From: G965261775 sp965261775
GTDB taxonomy: Bacteria; Pseudomonadota; Gammaproteobacteria; Eutrophobiales; Eutrophobiaceae
NCBI GenBank assembly: GCA_965261775.1
Contig: OZ253477.1
Span: 930,001-994,000, forward strand
Length of the DNA stretch: 64,000 nt
Direction of reading: 5' to 3'
This document shows positions 8,294 through 17,513 of this stretch, piece after piece; the stretch's first letter is position 1, and each line of letters begins with the position of its first letter. The position numbers and the translations under genes are program-made. The notes beneath the pieces were generated by a model that worked only from the letters and a program-made list of their open reading frames with translations, was not told the origin of the DNA and did no database searches.

Positions 8294-10780
8294 TTATGTT
8301 TTTTGCAACACCGTCGCGGGCGGGACGGAGAAGACCTTGCGGGTACTGAGTAAACCGGTCGTGATGATAATCACGCCGCAGACGAGCGGGGAGATAATCC
8401 AGACGCGGGGGTTGATGGCAACGTCTATTTCGAATACAAATTCGGCGAGGATGAGTTCTATCACCGAGGCGGCAAAAGCGGACAGCAGACCTGTCACCAG
8501 CCCCAGACAGGCAAATTCCATCGCCAGACCGAAGAGAATCTGTTTTCGACTGGCGCCCAAAGCGCTCATCAGTGCGGATTCACGCAGGCGCTCGTCGTGT
8601 GTCGCCTGAAGCGCGGCAACGAAAACGGCCAGACCGGTCAGCAGGGTGAAGATAAACACAAATTCCACCGCCCGCACTACTCGGTCCATGATGCTCCTCA
8701 CCTGTTGCAGAATGGCGTCCACATCAAAGACGGTGATGCCCGGGAATTGCCGAACCAGTTGCGTCAACAACGGACGTTCGGATTCCGGCATATAAAAACT
8801 GCTGATAAACGTGGTCGGGTGGTCGGCCAGCGCTTGCCTGTTGGCGACGACGAAAAAGTTGACATTGAACGAATCCCACTCTACCCGGCGCAGGTTGAGG
8901 ACTTCCGCACTTAAATCATGGGCGCCGATGGCATAGCGCAGAATGTCGCCCTGTTTTATCCCCAGCGTTTCGGCGATCCCTTCTTCGACGGAAAAGTAAT
9001 GAACGGCGGTTTGTTTGTCCCACCAGCGCCCGCTGATCAGACGATTGTCTGCCTGCATTTCATCGGCGCGGGACAGGTTGAATTCCCTCGCTACCAGTCG
9101 CTGTGCACGCGGATCGTTAAAATCCTCGGGATTGACCGCCTTACCGTTGATATGGGTCAGGCGTCCGCGCACCATGGGATAAAAGCGGATATATTGACTG
9201 ATCGAGTCGGACAGAAAGGCGCCGACACCATCGATCTGGTCGGCCTGTATATTGATCAGAAAATAGTTTGGCGTCTCTGGCGGCAAACGATTTCGCCAGT
9301 TTTCCAGCAGATCGGTACGGATCAATGTCAATAACAACATGACGGTGATACCCATGCCGATACCAACGATCTGCGCTGTACTCCGGCTGGAACGGCGGAT
9401 GACATTGGCCAGTCCGTAACGCGCCCGTAATGCCAGTTGCGGTTGCAGACGCTTTAATAAACCAATCATCAGTTTCGCGGAAAGCGTCAGCAAAAGTGCG
9501 GTCAGCAGTAACCCGACGAGGATATAGAGGGTGAGGCCGATATTGCCTGATCGCCACGGGGTCAGCAGGGCCAGGGCAATCGCCGCCATGCCATAGATCA
9601 GGTAACCGGCGGGAGAGCGGGGACCGAGGTCGCGCCGCAGAACGCGCAATGGCGATACTTGTCGAAGGCGCATTAACTGAGGCAGGGCAAAGGCCAGAAC
9701 GGCGATCAGACCGGTCATGATGCCGGAGGCTATCGGGACCAATGACGGCGGCGGCAGATCATTTTGCAGCATGCCGGTCATCAGTCTATTCAAACCTTCC
9801 TGGGCGATATAGCCAAAAATACAGCCCGCCAGGCTGCATAACAGGCCCAGCGCAAGCAGTTGTGTCAGATAGAGCTGCGTGATCTGGCGCTGTTGTAAAC
9901 CCAGACAACGCAGGATAGCGCAGTTATCGTAATGCCGGACGGCGTAACGCCGGGCGGCCATGGCAATGGCAAGGCCGGCGAGGGCGACGCTGACCAGCGC
10001 CGCGAGGCCGAGAAACTGCTCGGCGCGTTCAAGTGCCGTTCTGATTTCCGGCCGCGCCTCCCTGACGCTTTGTACGCTTATGTCACTGTCGTCACCAGTA
10101 TTGATGGCCTGCTGATATCGCCTGACGGCGTCGGGCTCGCCACCCAGCAGTAAGCGGTAGCGCACGCGACTGCCCGGCGCCAGCAGACCGCTTTCGGCAA
10201 GGTCGGCGCGGTTCATTAACAGGCGCGGGGCGATATTGAAAAGGTCGCCACCGCGGTCGGGTTCGTAAGTGATGATCCGGTCAATAACGGGCGTTAACGC
10301 GCCCAGCCCGATCATATCTCCCGGCCCGGCCGGCAGACTTTGTAACAAACGACTGTCAACCCAGACGCTACCGGACGGCGGGACGGCGTTCGTTATGCGT
10401 TCTTCGCCGAACAGGGTATCGGTGATCTTGATATTCCCGCGGATGGGGTAGCGTTCGTCAACCGCCTTGACTTCTACCAGTTCAAAGCTGTCTGCTTTTG
10501 TGATAACGCTGCGAAAACTCTCGTTCAGCGACCAGATCAGTCCGGTCTCTTCCGCCCGCCTTATATATGCATCGTCAATTTTCCGGGACGATATCAGTAC
10601 CAGATCGGCGGCGAGTAATTCTTTTGCCTGTAAGGCCGTTGCGCGCTGTACCCGGTCGGTAAAGAAATGCACGGAGGTGAGACAGGCCACCGCCAGCACG
10701 ATGGAGACGCCGATCAGCCATAGTTCGCCCGCCTTCCAGTCGCGCTTTAAAGACAGCGCCGCGAATTTAACGATATTCAT
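8294..10780 (-). CDS. ybbP: FtsX-like ABC transporter permease (YbbP type)
   Basis: Large inner-membrane permease (828 residues) of the MacB/FtsX superfamily, YbbP branch. One N-terminal transmembrane helix (about 19-41) is followed by a long extracytoplasmic domain. Then come a cluster of helices from about 255, a second cluster from about 400, another periplasmic domain, and the final FtsX core from about 710 (ATHDERLRESALMSALGAS). It overlaps the ATPase gene by four bases. The pair is thought to extract lipophilic molecules or lipoproteins; the substrate is not established. It is a conserved neighbour of tesA. Confidence 0.9.
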   Translation of the reverse strand: MNIVKFAALSLKRDWKAGELWLIGVSIVLAVACLTSVHFFTDRVQRATALQAKELLAADLVLISSRKIDDAYIRRAEETGLIWSLNESFRSVITKADSFELVEVKAVDERYPIRGNIKITDTLFGEERITNAVPPSGSVWVDSRLLQSLPAGPGDMIGLGALTPVIDRIITYEPDRGGDLFNIAPRLLMNRADLAESGLLAPGSRVRYRLLLGGEPDAVRRYQQAINTGDDSDISVQSVREARPEIRTALERAEQFLGLAALVSVALAGLAIAMAARRYAVRHYDNCAILRCLGLQQRQITQLYLTQLLALGLLCSLAGCIFGYIAQEGLNRLMTGMLQNDLPPPSLVPIASGIMTGLIAVLAFALPQLMRLRQVSPLRVLRRDLGPRSPAGYLIYGMAAIALALLTPWRSGNIGLTLYILVGLLLTALLLTLSAKLMIGLLKRLQPQLALRARYGLANVIRRSSRSTAQIVGIGMGITVMLLLTLIRTDLLENWRNRLPPETPNYFLINIQADQIDGVGAFLSDSISQYIRFYPMVRGRLTHINGKAVNPEDFNDPRAQRLVAREFNLSRADEMQADNRLISGRWWDKQTAVHYFSVEEGIAETLGIKQGDILRYAIGAHDLSAEVLNLRRVEWDSFNVNFFVVANRQALADHPTTFISSFYMPESERPLLTQLVRQFPGITVFDVDAILQQVRSIMDRVVRAVEFVFIFTLLTGLAVFVAALQATHDERLRESALMSALGASRKQILFGLAMEFACLGLVTGLLSAFAASVIELILAEFVFEIDVAINPRVWIISPLVCGVIIITTGLLSTRKVFSVPPATVLQKT

Positions 10781-11460
10781 GCGTCGCTTTCGCTCAGTTC
10801 CCCGCCAGCGATGACGATCCGGCGATCACAATGCGCGGCGATTTCATTATCATGCGTCACCATAATCAGGGTCGTGCCGCTTTTTTTATTCATGCTGAAC
10901 AGCAAATCTATAATGCGTCTGGCGGTCTTCTGATCAAGGTTGCCAGTCGGCTCGTCGGCAAACAGGATGGCCGGGTTTCCGGCAAAGGCGCGGGCAATGG
11001 CGACGCGTTGCTGCTCGCCGCCGGAAAGTTGTTGGGGGTAGTGATGCAGACGTTCCTTCAAACCGACTTCCCGCAGACATTTTACGGCCAGTGCCTCCGC
11101 GTCTTTATTGGCGGCGAGTTCCAGTGGCAGGGCGGTATTTTCCAGCGCTGTCAGAGCGGGCAATAACTGAAACGATTGAAAGACGAATCCCACATTTTCC
11201 CGGCGAATCTGTGCCCGCCCGTCTTCATCAAGTTGCGACAGATCGGTGCCGCGCAAAATCACTCTTCCGGCAGTGGGTTTGTCCAGACCGGCCAGCAGCC
11301 CCAGCAAGGTCGATTTGCCCGAACCAGAGACCCCGATCACCGCCAGACTTTCACCCTGCTTGACGGATAAATTGATATTGTTCAGGATAGTCAATATCCC
11401 TTCCGGGCTGGCGACTTGCTTTCCAAGCGTGTCAGCCTGCACAATGATTGGTGAGTTCAT
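10777..11460 (-). CDS. ybbA: ABC transporter ATP-binding protein (YbbA type)
   Basis: The 227-residue nucleotide-binding subunit for the adjoining permease, of the LolD/MacB class. Walker A GVSGSGKST at about 43-51, signature LSGGEQQR near 144, Walker B ILFADEPTGNLD near 165, and switch His in VTHD near 202. It is translationally coupled to ybbP (ATGA-type overlap). Its start lies only three bases from the start of divergent tesA, so the two promoters must overlap or lie inside the neighbouring gene. Confidence 0.93.
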   Translation of the reverse strand: MNSPIIVQADTLGKQVASPEGILTILNNINLSVKQGESLAVIGVSGSGKSTLLGLLAGLDKPTAGRVILRGTDLSQLDEDGRAQIRRENVGFVFQSFQLLPALTALENTALPLELAANKDAEALAVKCLREVGLKERLHHYPQQLSGGEQQRVAIARAFAGNPAILFADEPTGNLDQKTARRIIDLLFSMNKKSGTTLIMVTHDNEIAAHCDRRIVIAGGELSESDA

Positions 11461-11463
11461 TCT

Positions 11464-12087
11464 ATGCCGTATCGATTATTTACAGTTGCCATTTTGCTCT
11501 GTGTTCTTCCCGTGTTTGTGCATGCGAAGACGCTGCTTGTGCTCGGCGACAGTCTCAGCGCCGCCTATGGTATCCCGGTGGAACGGGGCTGGGTATCTTT
11601 GCTGGCACAACGCATTATAAAACATAAACTGGATTATAATGTTGTCAATGCCAGTATCAGCGGTGAAACAACGGTCGGGGCAAGACGGCGTTTGCCGAAA
11701 CTTCTGGATGAAATCCGCCCCGGGGTCGTTATCGTTGAACTGGGTGGAAACGATGGCCTGCGCGGTTTTCCACTGGATGAGATTGAACGAAATCTGACAG
11801 CAATCATTGCTATGATACGGCAAGCGGGCGGGTATGTCCTGCTCGTGCCGATGCGATTGCCGTCCAATTACGGGGCCGCGTACAATCAGCGTTTCAGTGC
11901 CATCTACGACCGCCTGGCCGTTCCCCTGAATGTCAATTTATCCACGTTCATTCTGCACAACATCGCTCAATACCCCGAATTAATGCAAGACGACGGCATT
12001 CACCCGGTGGCCGACGCGCAATCCGTGATGCTGGAAAATATCTGGCCGGCATTGCTGAATCTGATGCAACAGACAGAAAACCGATAG
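11464..12087 (+). CDS. tesA: Arylesterase/thioesterase TesA-like, SGNH hydrolase
   Basis: Periplasmic esterase of 207 residues in the GDSL/SGNH family (thioesterase I/protease I/lysophospholipase L1). An N-terminal signal peptide ends around residue 20 (VFVHA). Block I GDSLSAAYG holds the catalytic Ser near residue 28, block III GGNDGLRG follows near 93, and block V DDGIHPVADAQ gives the Asp and His near 175-180. Divergent from ybbA with a 3-bp gap, the same arrangement as in Escherichia coli. About 75 bp downstream, convergent cysN begins. Confidence 0.92.
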   Translation: MPYRLFTVAILLCVLPVFVHAKTLLVLGDSLSAAYGIPVERGWVSLLAQRIIKHKLDYNVVNASISGETTVGARRRLPKLLDEIRPGVVIVELGGNDGLRGFPLDEIERNLTAIIAMIRQAGGYVLLVPMRLPSNYGAAYNQRFSAIYDRLAVPLNVNLSTFILHNIAQYPELMQDDGIHPVADAQSVMLENIWPALLNLMQQTENR

Positions 12088-12163
12088 CGGATATTGCCGC
12101 CGTTGAAACCGGTTTATATTCGGCGCGGTGCCTGCGCCGAACCCGACCGCGAAGCAGCCCGGT

Positions 12164-13810
12164 TCAGCCGCCATCGGGTTTTATCCGGTCATTGATTTGT
12201 CGCAGAATGTGTTGAGCGGATCCCGCGGCGCAATCAAAAACAGCACTATTATCTATCTTTGTAACCGGACCGTCGGCAACACAAAGACATATCAAGCCCG
12301 ATTGATTAAGCGTCCGCAGCACGGTCGCCAGATTATTTCCGATCTCTTCCTGCCTGAGTACGCAGCAGACATGACCCATATCGAAAAGGAGGCGTTCGAG
12401 CTCATATGCAATGCGGGCGTTATCAGCGCCGGTCAGGAAAACGCTGAACCCCCGTTGGGCATAGCGTGCGATCCGTTCGGCGGCGCTGACGGAACGGAGA
12501 TCGCCGCTATCGGCGGCGCCGATGATCATCCCCGCGCCGACAGTGATATTGCTTAAATGATCAATGATAATAAAGGCGCCCGTTTCTTTGCATTTGGCGT
12601 AAGGGTCAAAGAACACGGGGGCATTGGTCATGATCTCACAACAGCCGATCTCGTTCAGCTTCAATTCGGCAACCTGTGAGCGGGCCAGCGTATTGACATC
12701 AATACCGTACCGAATATCCGCGATGCCGCCAGACACTGTTTTGGCGGCGTGCTTCAGATAATATTGCCGGCCCGGGCGCACAGGCGCATCAGTCATCCAG
12801 ACGATATTGGCCTCAAAACGATTGCCCGTTTGTGGCAGATCGTCCGGCGTCGCGATCACATCGCCGCGGCTGATATCGATTTCATCTTCAAGCGTCAGTG
12901 TGATCGCCATGGGCGTAAACGCTTCGGGCAATTCAGTTTCATGGAGAATAATGGATCGAACCGTGCTGCTTTTGCCGGACGGCAGTACGGTAATTTTATC
13001 GCCCTTGCGTATGACGCCGCTCGCAAGCGTACCGCAGTATCCGCGAAAATCGGGGTCGGGACGGTTCACATATTGCACCGGGAAACGCATACTTTCAAAG
13101 TTCCGGTCGGAGGCGATCTCCACTTCTTCTAAAATGGTGATCAAGGGATGGCCTTCGTACCAGGGTGTTCTATCACCAGGGTGAACGACGTTGTCGCCTT
13201 TCAGGGCCGAGATGGGGATGAAACGCAAATCCAGGCGGCCCAGCCTTTCGGCGAAATCGAGATATTCCGCCTTGATGTCGTCATAGACTTTTTCGTCGTA
13301 ATCCACCAGGTCCATCTTGTTGATGGCGACGATGATATGTCTGATGCCTAACAAGGAAGAGATAATGCTGTGACGCCGGGTCTGAACCTGGACACCATGG
13401 CGGGCGTCAATCAGAATCACCGCCAGATCGCAGGTCGACGCACCGGTGGCCATATTGCGCGTATATTGTTCGTGTCCGGGGGTGTCGGCGATAATGAATT
13501 TGCGCCTGGACGTTGAAAAATAACGGTAGGCGACATCTATGGTGATCCCCTGTTCGCGTTCGGCCTGCAAACCGTCCACCAGCAGGGACAGGTCAATATC
13601 ATCGCCGGTCGTACCGGACAGGGTGCTGTCCGCCCAGGCAGCGGCCAGCTGGTCTTCGTAGATCATCTTTGAATCATGCAACAGGCGGCCGATGAGTGTA
13701 CTCTTCCCGTCATCCACACTGCCACATGTCAGCAGGCGCAACAGGCCCTTCTTTTCATGCTGCGCCAGATAGGCGTCAATATCGGTGCTGATAAGGTCGG
13801 ATTGATGCAT
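12164..13810 (-). CDS. cysN: Sulfate adenylyltransferase subunit 1 with degenerate APS-kinase tail
   Basis: GTPase subunit of the heterodimeric ATP sulfurylase that makes APS from sulfate and ATP. GTP-binding motifs are intact: GSVDDGKST (30-38), DTPGHEQY (109-116) and NKMD (164-167), followed by EF-Tu-like beta-barrel domains. Stand-alone CysN is about 475 residues; this one is 548. Residues 453-548 read like the start of APS kinase (GFSVFLTG... YELERLLFDMGH), but the P-loop GLSGxGKST is gone, leaving TGADNAR, and the rest is shortened. The tail therefore cannot be a working kinase. cysD lies 4 bp upstream. Confidence 0.93.
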   Translation of the reverse strand: MHQSDLISTDIDAYLAQHEKKGLLRLLTCGSVDDGKSTLIGRLLHDSKMIYEDQLAAAWADSTLSGTTGDDIDLSLLVDGLQAEREQGITIDVAYRYFSTSRRKFIIADTPGHEQYTRNMATGASTCDLAVILIDARHGVQVQTRRHSIISSLLGIRHIIVAINKMDLVDYDEKVYDDIKAEYLDFAERLGRLDLRFIPISALKGDNVVHPGDRTPWYEGHPLITILEEVEIASDRNFESMRFPVQYVNRPDPDFRGYCGTLASGVIRKGDKITVLPSGKSSTVRSIILHETELPEAFTPMAITLTLEDEIDISRGDVIATPDDLPQTGNRFEANIVWMTDAPVRPGRQYYLKHAAKTVSGGIADIRYGIDVNTLARSQVAELKLNEIGCCEIMTNAPVFFDPYAKCKETGAFIIIDHLSNITVGAGMIIGAADSGDLRSVSAAERIARYAQRGFSVFLTGADNARIAYELERLLFDMGHVCCVLRQEEIGNNLATVLRTLNQSGLICLCVADGPVTKIDNSAVFDCAAGSAQHILRQINDRIKPDGG

Positions 13811-13814
13811 TTAT

Positions 13815-14723
13815 TCAGAAGTACCCTTCACGTTTCTTTGCCTCCATTGAACCCGCCTGGTCGTAATCAATAATCCGTCCCTGGCGTTCGGAGGTTCTGG
13901 TCAGCAGCATTTCCTGAATGATCCCGGGCAGTGTCGTGGCCTCCGACTCAACCGCGCCGGTCAGCGGGTAACAGCCGAGGGTGCGGAAACGTACCATTTT
14001 CTCTTCCACTTTCTCGTCACGCTTGAGTGGCATGCGATCATCATCAACCATGATATAGACCCCGTCGCGTTTCACCACGGGACGCCTGGCGGCATAATAC
14101 AGGGGGACAATCGGGATATTTTCAAGATGGATATATTGCCAGACATCCAGTTCTGTCCAGTTGGACAAGGGAAATACGCGGATGCTTTCGCCCTTGTCAA
14201 TCCGGCCATTGTAGATGTTCCAGAGTTCCGGACGCTGATTTTTCGGGTCCCAGCGGTGATGCCTGTCCCGGAAGGAGTAGATACGCTCTTTGGCACGGGA
14301 TTTTTCTTCGTCCCGACGGGCGCCGCCAAAAGCAGCGTCAAACTGATATTTATCCAGCGCCTGTCTCAGGGCCCGGGTTTTCATGATGTCTGTATATTTT
14401 TTGCTGCCGACGTTAAATGGATTGATGCCTGCCTTGACTCCTTCCTGATTGGTATGGATCAGCAGGTCCAGGCCGAGGTCGCGGGCTATCCGGTCGCGGA
14501 ATTCAATCATCTCGCGGAATTTCCAGGTGGTGTCAATGTGCATGAGCGGAAACGGTGGTTTTCCCGGATAAAAGGCTTTCAACGCCAGCCGTAACATCAC
14601 CGCCGAGTCCTTGCCGATGGAATAAAGCATAACAGGCATTGTAAATTCAGCCGCGATCTCGCGAATAATGTAAATGCTTTCAGCTTCAAGCTGTTTTAAG
14701 TGTGTTAGCCTGTGTTCCACCAT
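13815..14723 (-). CDS. cysD: Sulfate adenylyltransferase subunit 2
   Basis: Catalytic ATP-pyrophosphatase subunit of ATP sulfurylase, partner of CysN. Full length at 302 residues. The PP-loop appears as YSIGKDSAVML near residue 35, then HIDTTWKFREM near 62 and FGGARRDEEKSRAKER near 133, and the C-terminal RQGRIIDYDQAGSMEAKKREGYF-type ending typical of CysD. cysN follows after only 4 bp, so the two are cotranscribed. No cysC, cysH or cysG is beside them in this window. Confidence 0.95.
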   Translation of the reverse strand: MVEHRLTHLKQLEAESIYIIREIAAEFTMPVMLYSIGKDSAVMLRLALKAFYPGKPPFPLMHIDTTWKFREMIEFRDRIARDLGLDLLIHTNQEGVKAGINPFNVGSKKYTDIMKTRALRQALDKYQFDAAFGGARRDEEKSRAKERIYSFRDRHHRWDPKNQRPELWNIYNGRIDKGESIRVFPLSNWTELDVWQYIHLENIPIVPLYYAARRPVVKRDGVYIMVDDDRMPLKRDEKVEEKMVRFRTLGCYPLTGAVESEATTLPGIIQEMLLTRTSERQGRIIDYDQAGSMEAKKREGYF

Positions 14724-14970
14724 ACGGAGTTCATTTCGTGTCTGTTACAACAATCTGTCTGATAAGACGGTTCAAGGGAGCGGGAGATTATACCCCTCAA
14801 CCCCGAATATTGCATATATATTTCGATTATCCGAAGCTACCATATGAAAATGCGGATTATTTAATCCGCCCGGTATTCTTTAGAAACAGCGCTGTCATCA
14901 ACGGTATTGCAAACAATACCCGAACGAATAATCGCACCAGCGCGTTTCCCTCTCCCCACCTTCGTCATTC
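14724..14970. other. Intergenic region upstream of cysD, no feature identified
   Basis: Start of the roughly 730-bp gap between cysD and groES. It must contain the leftward cysD promoter, but no convincing CysB or sigma-70 site could be fixed by eye. The rest of the gap holds the repeat block and the groES control region described separately. Confidence 0.4.
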
Positions 14971-15125
14971 CCCCGCCCCTGCCCCTGCCCCTGCCCCTGC
15001 TTTTGCCCCTGCCCCTGCCCCTGCTTTCGCAGGGGTGACGTTCTTTCGCAGGGGTGACGTTCTTTCGCAGGGGTTCTTCCTCAGGGGTGACGTTCTTGCG
15101 CCTGCCTGGCGGCAGACAGGCGGGA
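14971..15125. repeat. GC-rich tandem and palindromic repeat block
   Basis: Starts with repeated CCCCTG hexamers (14975-15023, interrupted once by TTTTG). Then come two full 19-bp units TTTCGCAGGGGTGACGTTC (15025-15043 and 15044-15062) and degraded further copies to about 15,097. A different palindrome, CCTGCCTGGCGGCAGACAGG, follows near 15,101. The first half can pair with the second (CCCCTGC against GCAGGGG). The GTCATTCC...GGGTGACG ends resemble REP/hairpin families dispersed in proteobacterial intergenic DNA. It is not a CRISPR: the units are too short and have no unique spacers. Confidence 0.75.
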
Positions 15126-15335
15126 ATGACGGTTTTGGTGTAACAGTGGTTTGTAAAACAGGTTGTTTCGACCGACGACAATAAAAAATGAATGTGCGAG
15201 CTTGTATTCCTGGACACAATCCCCATCTGTATCTCTGCGTTATTTGCCGTTTACTGGTTATATTTGCCATTCTTGAAACAGTTCAGACTGTTATCAATGG
15301 GGTTTCCCCCCGACAAATGACTTTTTTATAAACTG

Positions 15336-15363
15336 TTGACAGAAAAATTTTTTTCATTACGAT
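15336..15363 (+). promoter_or_regulatory. Sigma-70-type promoter of groES-groEL
   Basis: TTGACA at 15336-15341, 16-bp spacer, TACGAT at 15358-15363. The CIRCE operator begins four bases after the -10 box, so bound HrcA would sit on the transcription start. No convincing sigma-32 promoter was seen. Confidence 0.7.
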
Positions 15364-15367
15364 ACGA

Positions 15368-15394
15368 TTAGCACTCACTTGATAAAAGTGCTGA
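15368..15394 (+). promoter_or_regulatory. CIRCE operator (HrcA binding site)
   Basis: TTAGCACTC, nine bases, then AAGTGCTGA. The left arm is a perfect match to the CIRCE consensus; the right arm differs from GAGTGCTAA at two positions. Its place directly after the groES promoter fits heat-shock repression by HrcA. hrcA itself is not in the window. Confidence 0.88.
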
Positions 15395-15453
15395 CAATTG
15401 TGAGTTTTCTGTAAATTTAATTTAAGCTTAGGAATTAAAGGAGGTTTGCTTCT

Positions 15454-15741
15454 ATGAATATCCGACCGTTACATGATCGCGTCATTGTGAAGCGCGTGGA
15501 GGAAGAAAAAACTTCTCCAGGCGGTATCGTCATCCCCGATTCAGCAACTGAAAAGCCGCTTGAAGGCAAAGTGATCGCCGTGGGGAATGGCAAGTTACTC
15601 GATAATGGTGAACTCCGCCCGTTGGCCCTTAAAAAAGGCGACAAGGTGCTATTTGCCAAGTATTCAGGTACCGAGGTGAAGGTCCGCGGCGAAGAGTATC
15701 TCATCATGCGCGAAGACGATGTGATCGGCGTCATTGAGTAA
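15454..15741 (+). CDS. groES: Co-chaperonin GroES
   Basis: A 95-residue co-chaperonin that caps the GroEL ring. The family opening NIRPLHDRVIVKR and the mobile loop EEKTSPGGIVIPDSA (about 17-32) are intact, as is the C-terminal EYLIMREDDVIGVIE. AAAGGAGGT lies 9 bases before the ATG. It is the first gene of the groESL operon, controlled by the CIRCE element, and groEL follows after 47 bp with its own strong ribosome binding site. Confidence 0.97.
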   Translation: MNIRPLHDRVIVKRVEEEKTSPGGIVIPDSATEKPLEGKVIAVGNGKLLDNGELRPLALKKGDKVLFAKYSGTEVKVRGEEYLIMREDDVIGVIE

Positions 15742-15788
15742 TTGATTAATCAGGTCAAACTATTTTTTTATGAGGAGGTTATAAAACC

Positions 15789-17429
15789 ATGGCTGCGAAA
15801 GAAGTAAAATTTTCGGATGAAGCCCGTACGCTGATGGCACGGGGTGTCAATATCCTTGCCAATGCCGTAAAACAGACACTGGGGCCCAAGGGCCGCAATG
15901 TTCTTCTGGAAAAAAGTTTCGGCGCCCCGACCGTCACCAAAGACGGTGTTTCGGTGGCAAAGGAAATCGAACTGGAAAATAAATTTGAAAACATGGGCGC
16001 ACAGATGGTCAAGGAAGTCGCTTCCAAGACATCCGATGTCGCTGGAGACGGTACCACTACCGCCACCGTACTTGCACAGGCGATTGTCCGTGAAGGTTTG
16101 AAGGCCGTCGCTGCCGGCACCAACCCGATGGATATCAAACGCGGGATCGACAAAGCAGTTGAGGTCTCGGTTGAAGAGTTGAAAAAGCTCTCGAAACCCT
16201 GCGAAGACAGCAAGTCGATCGCCCAGGTCGGCACCATTTCCGCCAACTCCGATACTGATATCGGCAATATTATTGCCAAAGCAATGGAGAAAGTCGGCAA
16301 AGAAGGCGTGATTACCGTTGAAGAAGGTTCAGGCCTGGAAAATGAGCTGTCCGTGGTGGAAGGTATGCAGTTTGACCGCGGCTACCTGTCACCCTATTTC
16401 ATCAATGATCAGCAGAGCATGAGCGTTGAACTTGAAAATCCCTGTATCCTTCTGCACGACAAGAAGGTATCGAATGTCCGCGACTTGCTGCCAATACTTG
16501 AGTCCGTCGCCAAAGCGGGAAAATCGCTGTTGATTATTGCCGAGGATATTGAAGGAGAAGCGCTGGCAACACTGGTTGTCAACAATATGCGCGGTATCGT
16601 CAAGGTCGCTGCCGTCAAGGCGCCGGGCTTCGGTGATCGCCGTAAAGCAATGCTGGAGGATATCGCTATTTTGACCAAGGCGACTGTTATCTCCGAGGAA
16701 GTCGGCTTGAGCCTGGAAAAGGTCGGGATCGATGATCTGGGCAATGCCAAACGTATACAGATCACCAAGGAGAACACCACCATTATTGATGGTGCCGGCA
16801 AGAGCAAGGATATTGAAGGCCGTATTGTTCAAATCCGTCAGCAGGTTGAAGATTCAACCTCGGACTATGATCGCGAAAAACTCCAGGAACGTATGGCTAA
16901 ACTTTCTGGTGGCGTCGCTGTTGTCAAGGTCGGTGCGGCTACCGAGGTCGAAATGAAAGAAAAGAAAGCACGTGTGGAAGACGCACTGCATTCCACCCGC
17001 GCCGCTGTTGAAGAAGGCGTTGTGCCCGGTGGAGGCGTTGCCCTGTTGCGGACCTTGAAAATGGTTTCCAAAGTAAAGGGTAATAATCATGACCAGCAAA
17101 TCGGTGTCGATATACTCAAGCGTGCGCTTGAGGAACCGTTGCGCCAGATTGTCGTGAACGCCGGTGAAGAGGCCTCCGTGATCATCAACCAGGTGCGTGA
17201 GTCGTCAGGTGATGAAGGCTACAATGCCGCCAACGGTAAATTCGGCGACATGAAAAAAATGGGTATTCTCGACCCCACCAAGGTCACCCGTTCGGGATTG
17301 CAGAATGCCGCTTCCGTCGCCGGTCTGCTGTTGACGACCGAAGCAATGGTTGCTGAAATCCCCAAGGAAGAATCGGCACCTGCGGCCCCTGATATGGGTG
17401 GCATGGGTGGCATGGGTGGCATGATGTAA
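15789..17429 (+). CDS. groEL: Chaperonin GroEL
   Basis: The 546-residue 60-kDa chaperonin. The sequence carries the conserved KDGVSVAKEIEL and DVAGDGTTTATVLAQAI ATP-binding segments, VVEEGVVPGGGVALLR-type hinge near 405, and the flexible GGM-repeat tail (GGMGGMGGMM) at the end. No truncation or frameshift is present. GAGGAGGTT precedes the ATG. A strong hairpin terminator starts 22 bp after the stop and is shared with convergent rho. Only one groEL copy is in the window. Confidence 0.97.
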   Translation: MAAKEVKFSDEARTLMARGVNILANAVKQTLGPKGRNVLLEKSFGAPTVTKDGVSVAKEIELENKFENMGAQMVKEVASKTSDVAGDGTTTATVLAQAIVREGLKAVAAGTNPMDIKRGIDKAVEVSVEELKKLSKPCEDSKSIAQVGTISANSDTDIGNIIAKAMEKVGKEGVITVEEGSGLENELSVVEGMQFDRGYLSPYFINDQQSMSVELENPCILLHDKKVSNVRDLLPILESVAKAGKSLLIIAEDIEGEALATLVVNNMRGIVKVAAVKAPGFGDRRKAMLEDIAILTKATVISEEVGLSLEKVGIDDLGNAKRIQITKENTTIIDGAGKSKDIEGRIVQIRQQVEDSTSDYDREKLQERMAKLSGGVAVVKVGAATEVEMKEKKARVEDALHSTRAAVEEGVVPGGGVALLRTLKMVSKVKGNNHDQQIGVDILKRALEEPLRQIVVNAGEEASVIINQVRESSGDEGYNAANGKFGDMKKMGILDPTKVTRSGLQNAASVAGLLLTTEAMVAEIPKEESAPAAPDMGGMGGMGGMM

Positions 17430-17451
17430 TGCGGCATTGCCTTGAAACCAT

Positions 17452-17481
17452 AAAAAAACCCGCCTTCTGGCGGGTTTTTTT
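17452..17481. terminator. Bidirectional intrinsic terminator between groEL and rho
   Basis: Seven A, then ACCCGCC-like stem CCCGCC, loop TTCT, GGCGGG, then seven T. The symmetrical A-run and T-run make it work in both directions, ending both groESL and the leftward rho transcript. Confidence 0.92.
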
Positions 17482-17513
17482 ATGGGGCCTTCAAACGGGG
17501 AAGTTAACGAAAC

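Noticed and set aside
14975..15097. Possible CRISPR array
   Set aside because: Units are 6 or 19 bp and directly joined, with no unique spacers and no cas genes nearby.
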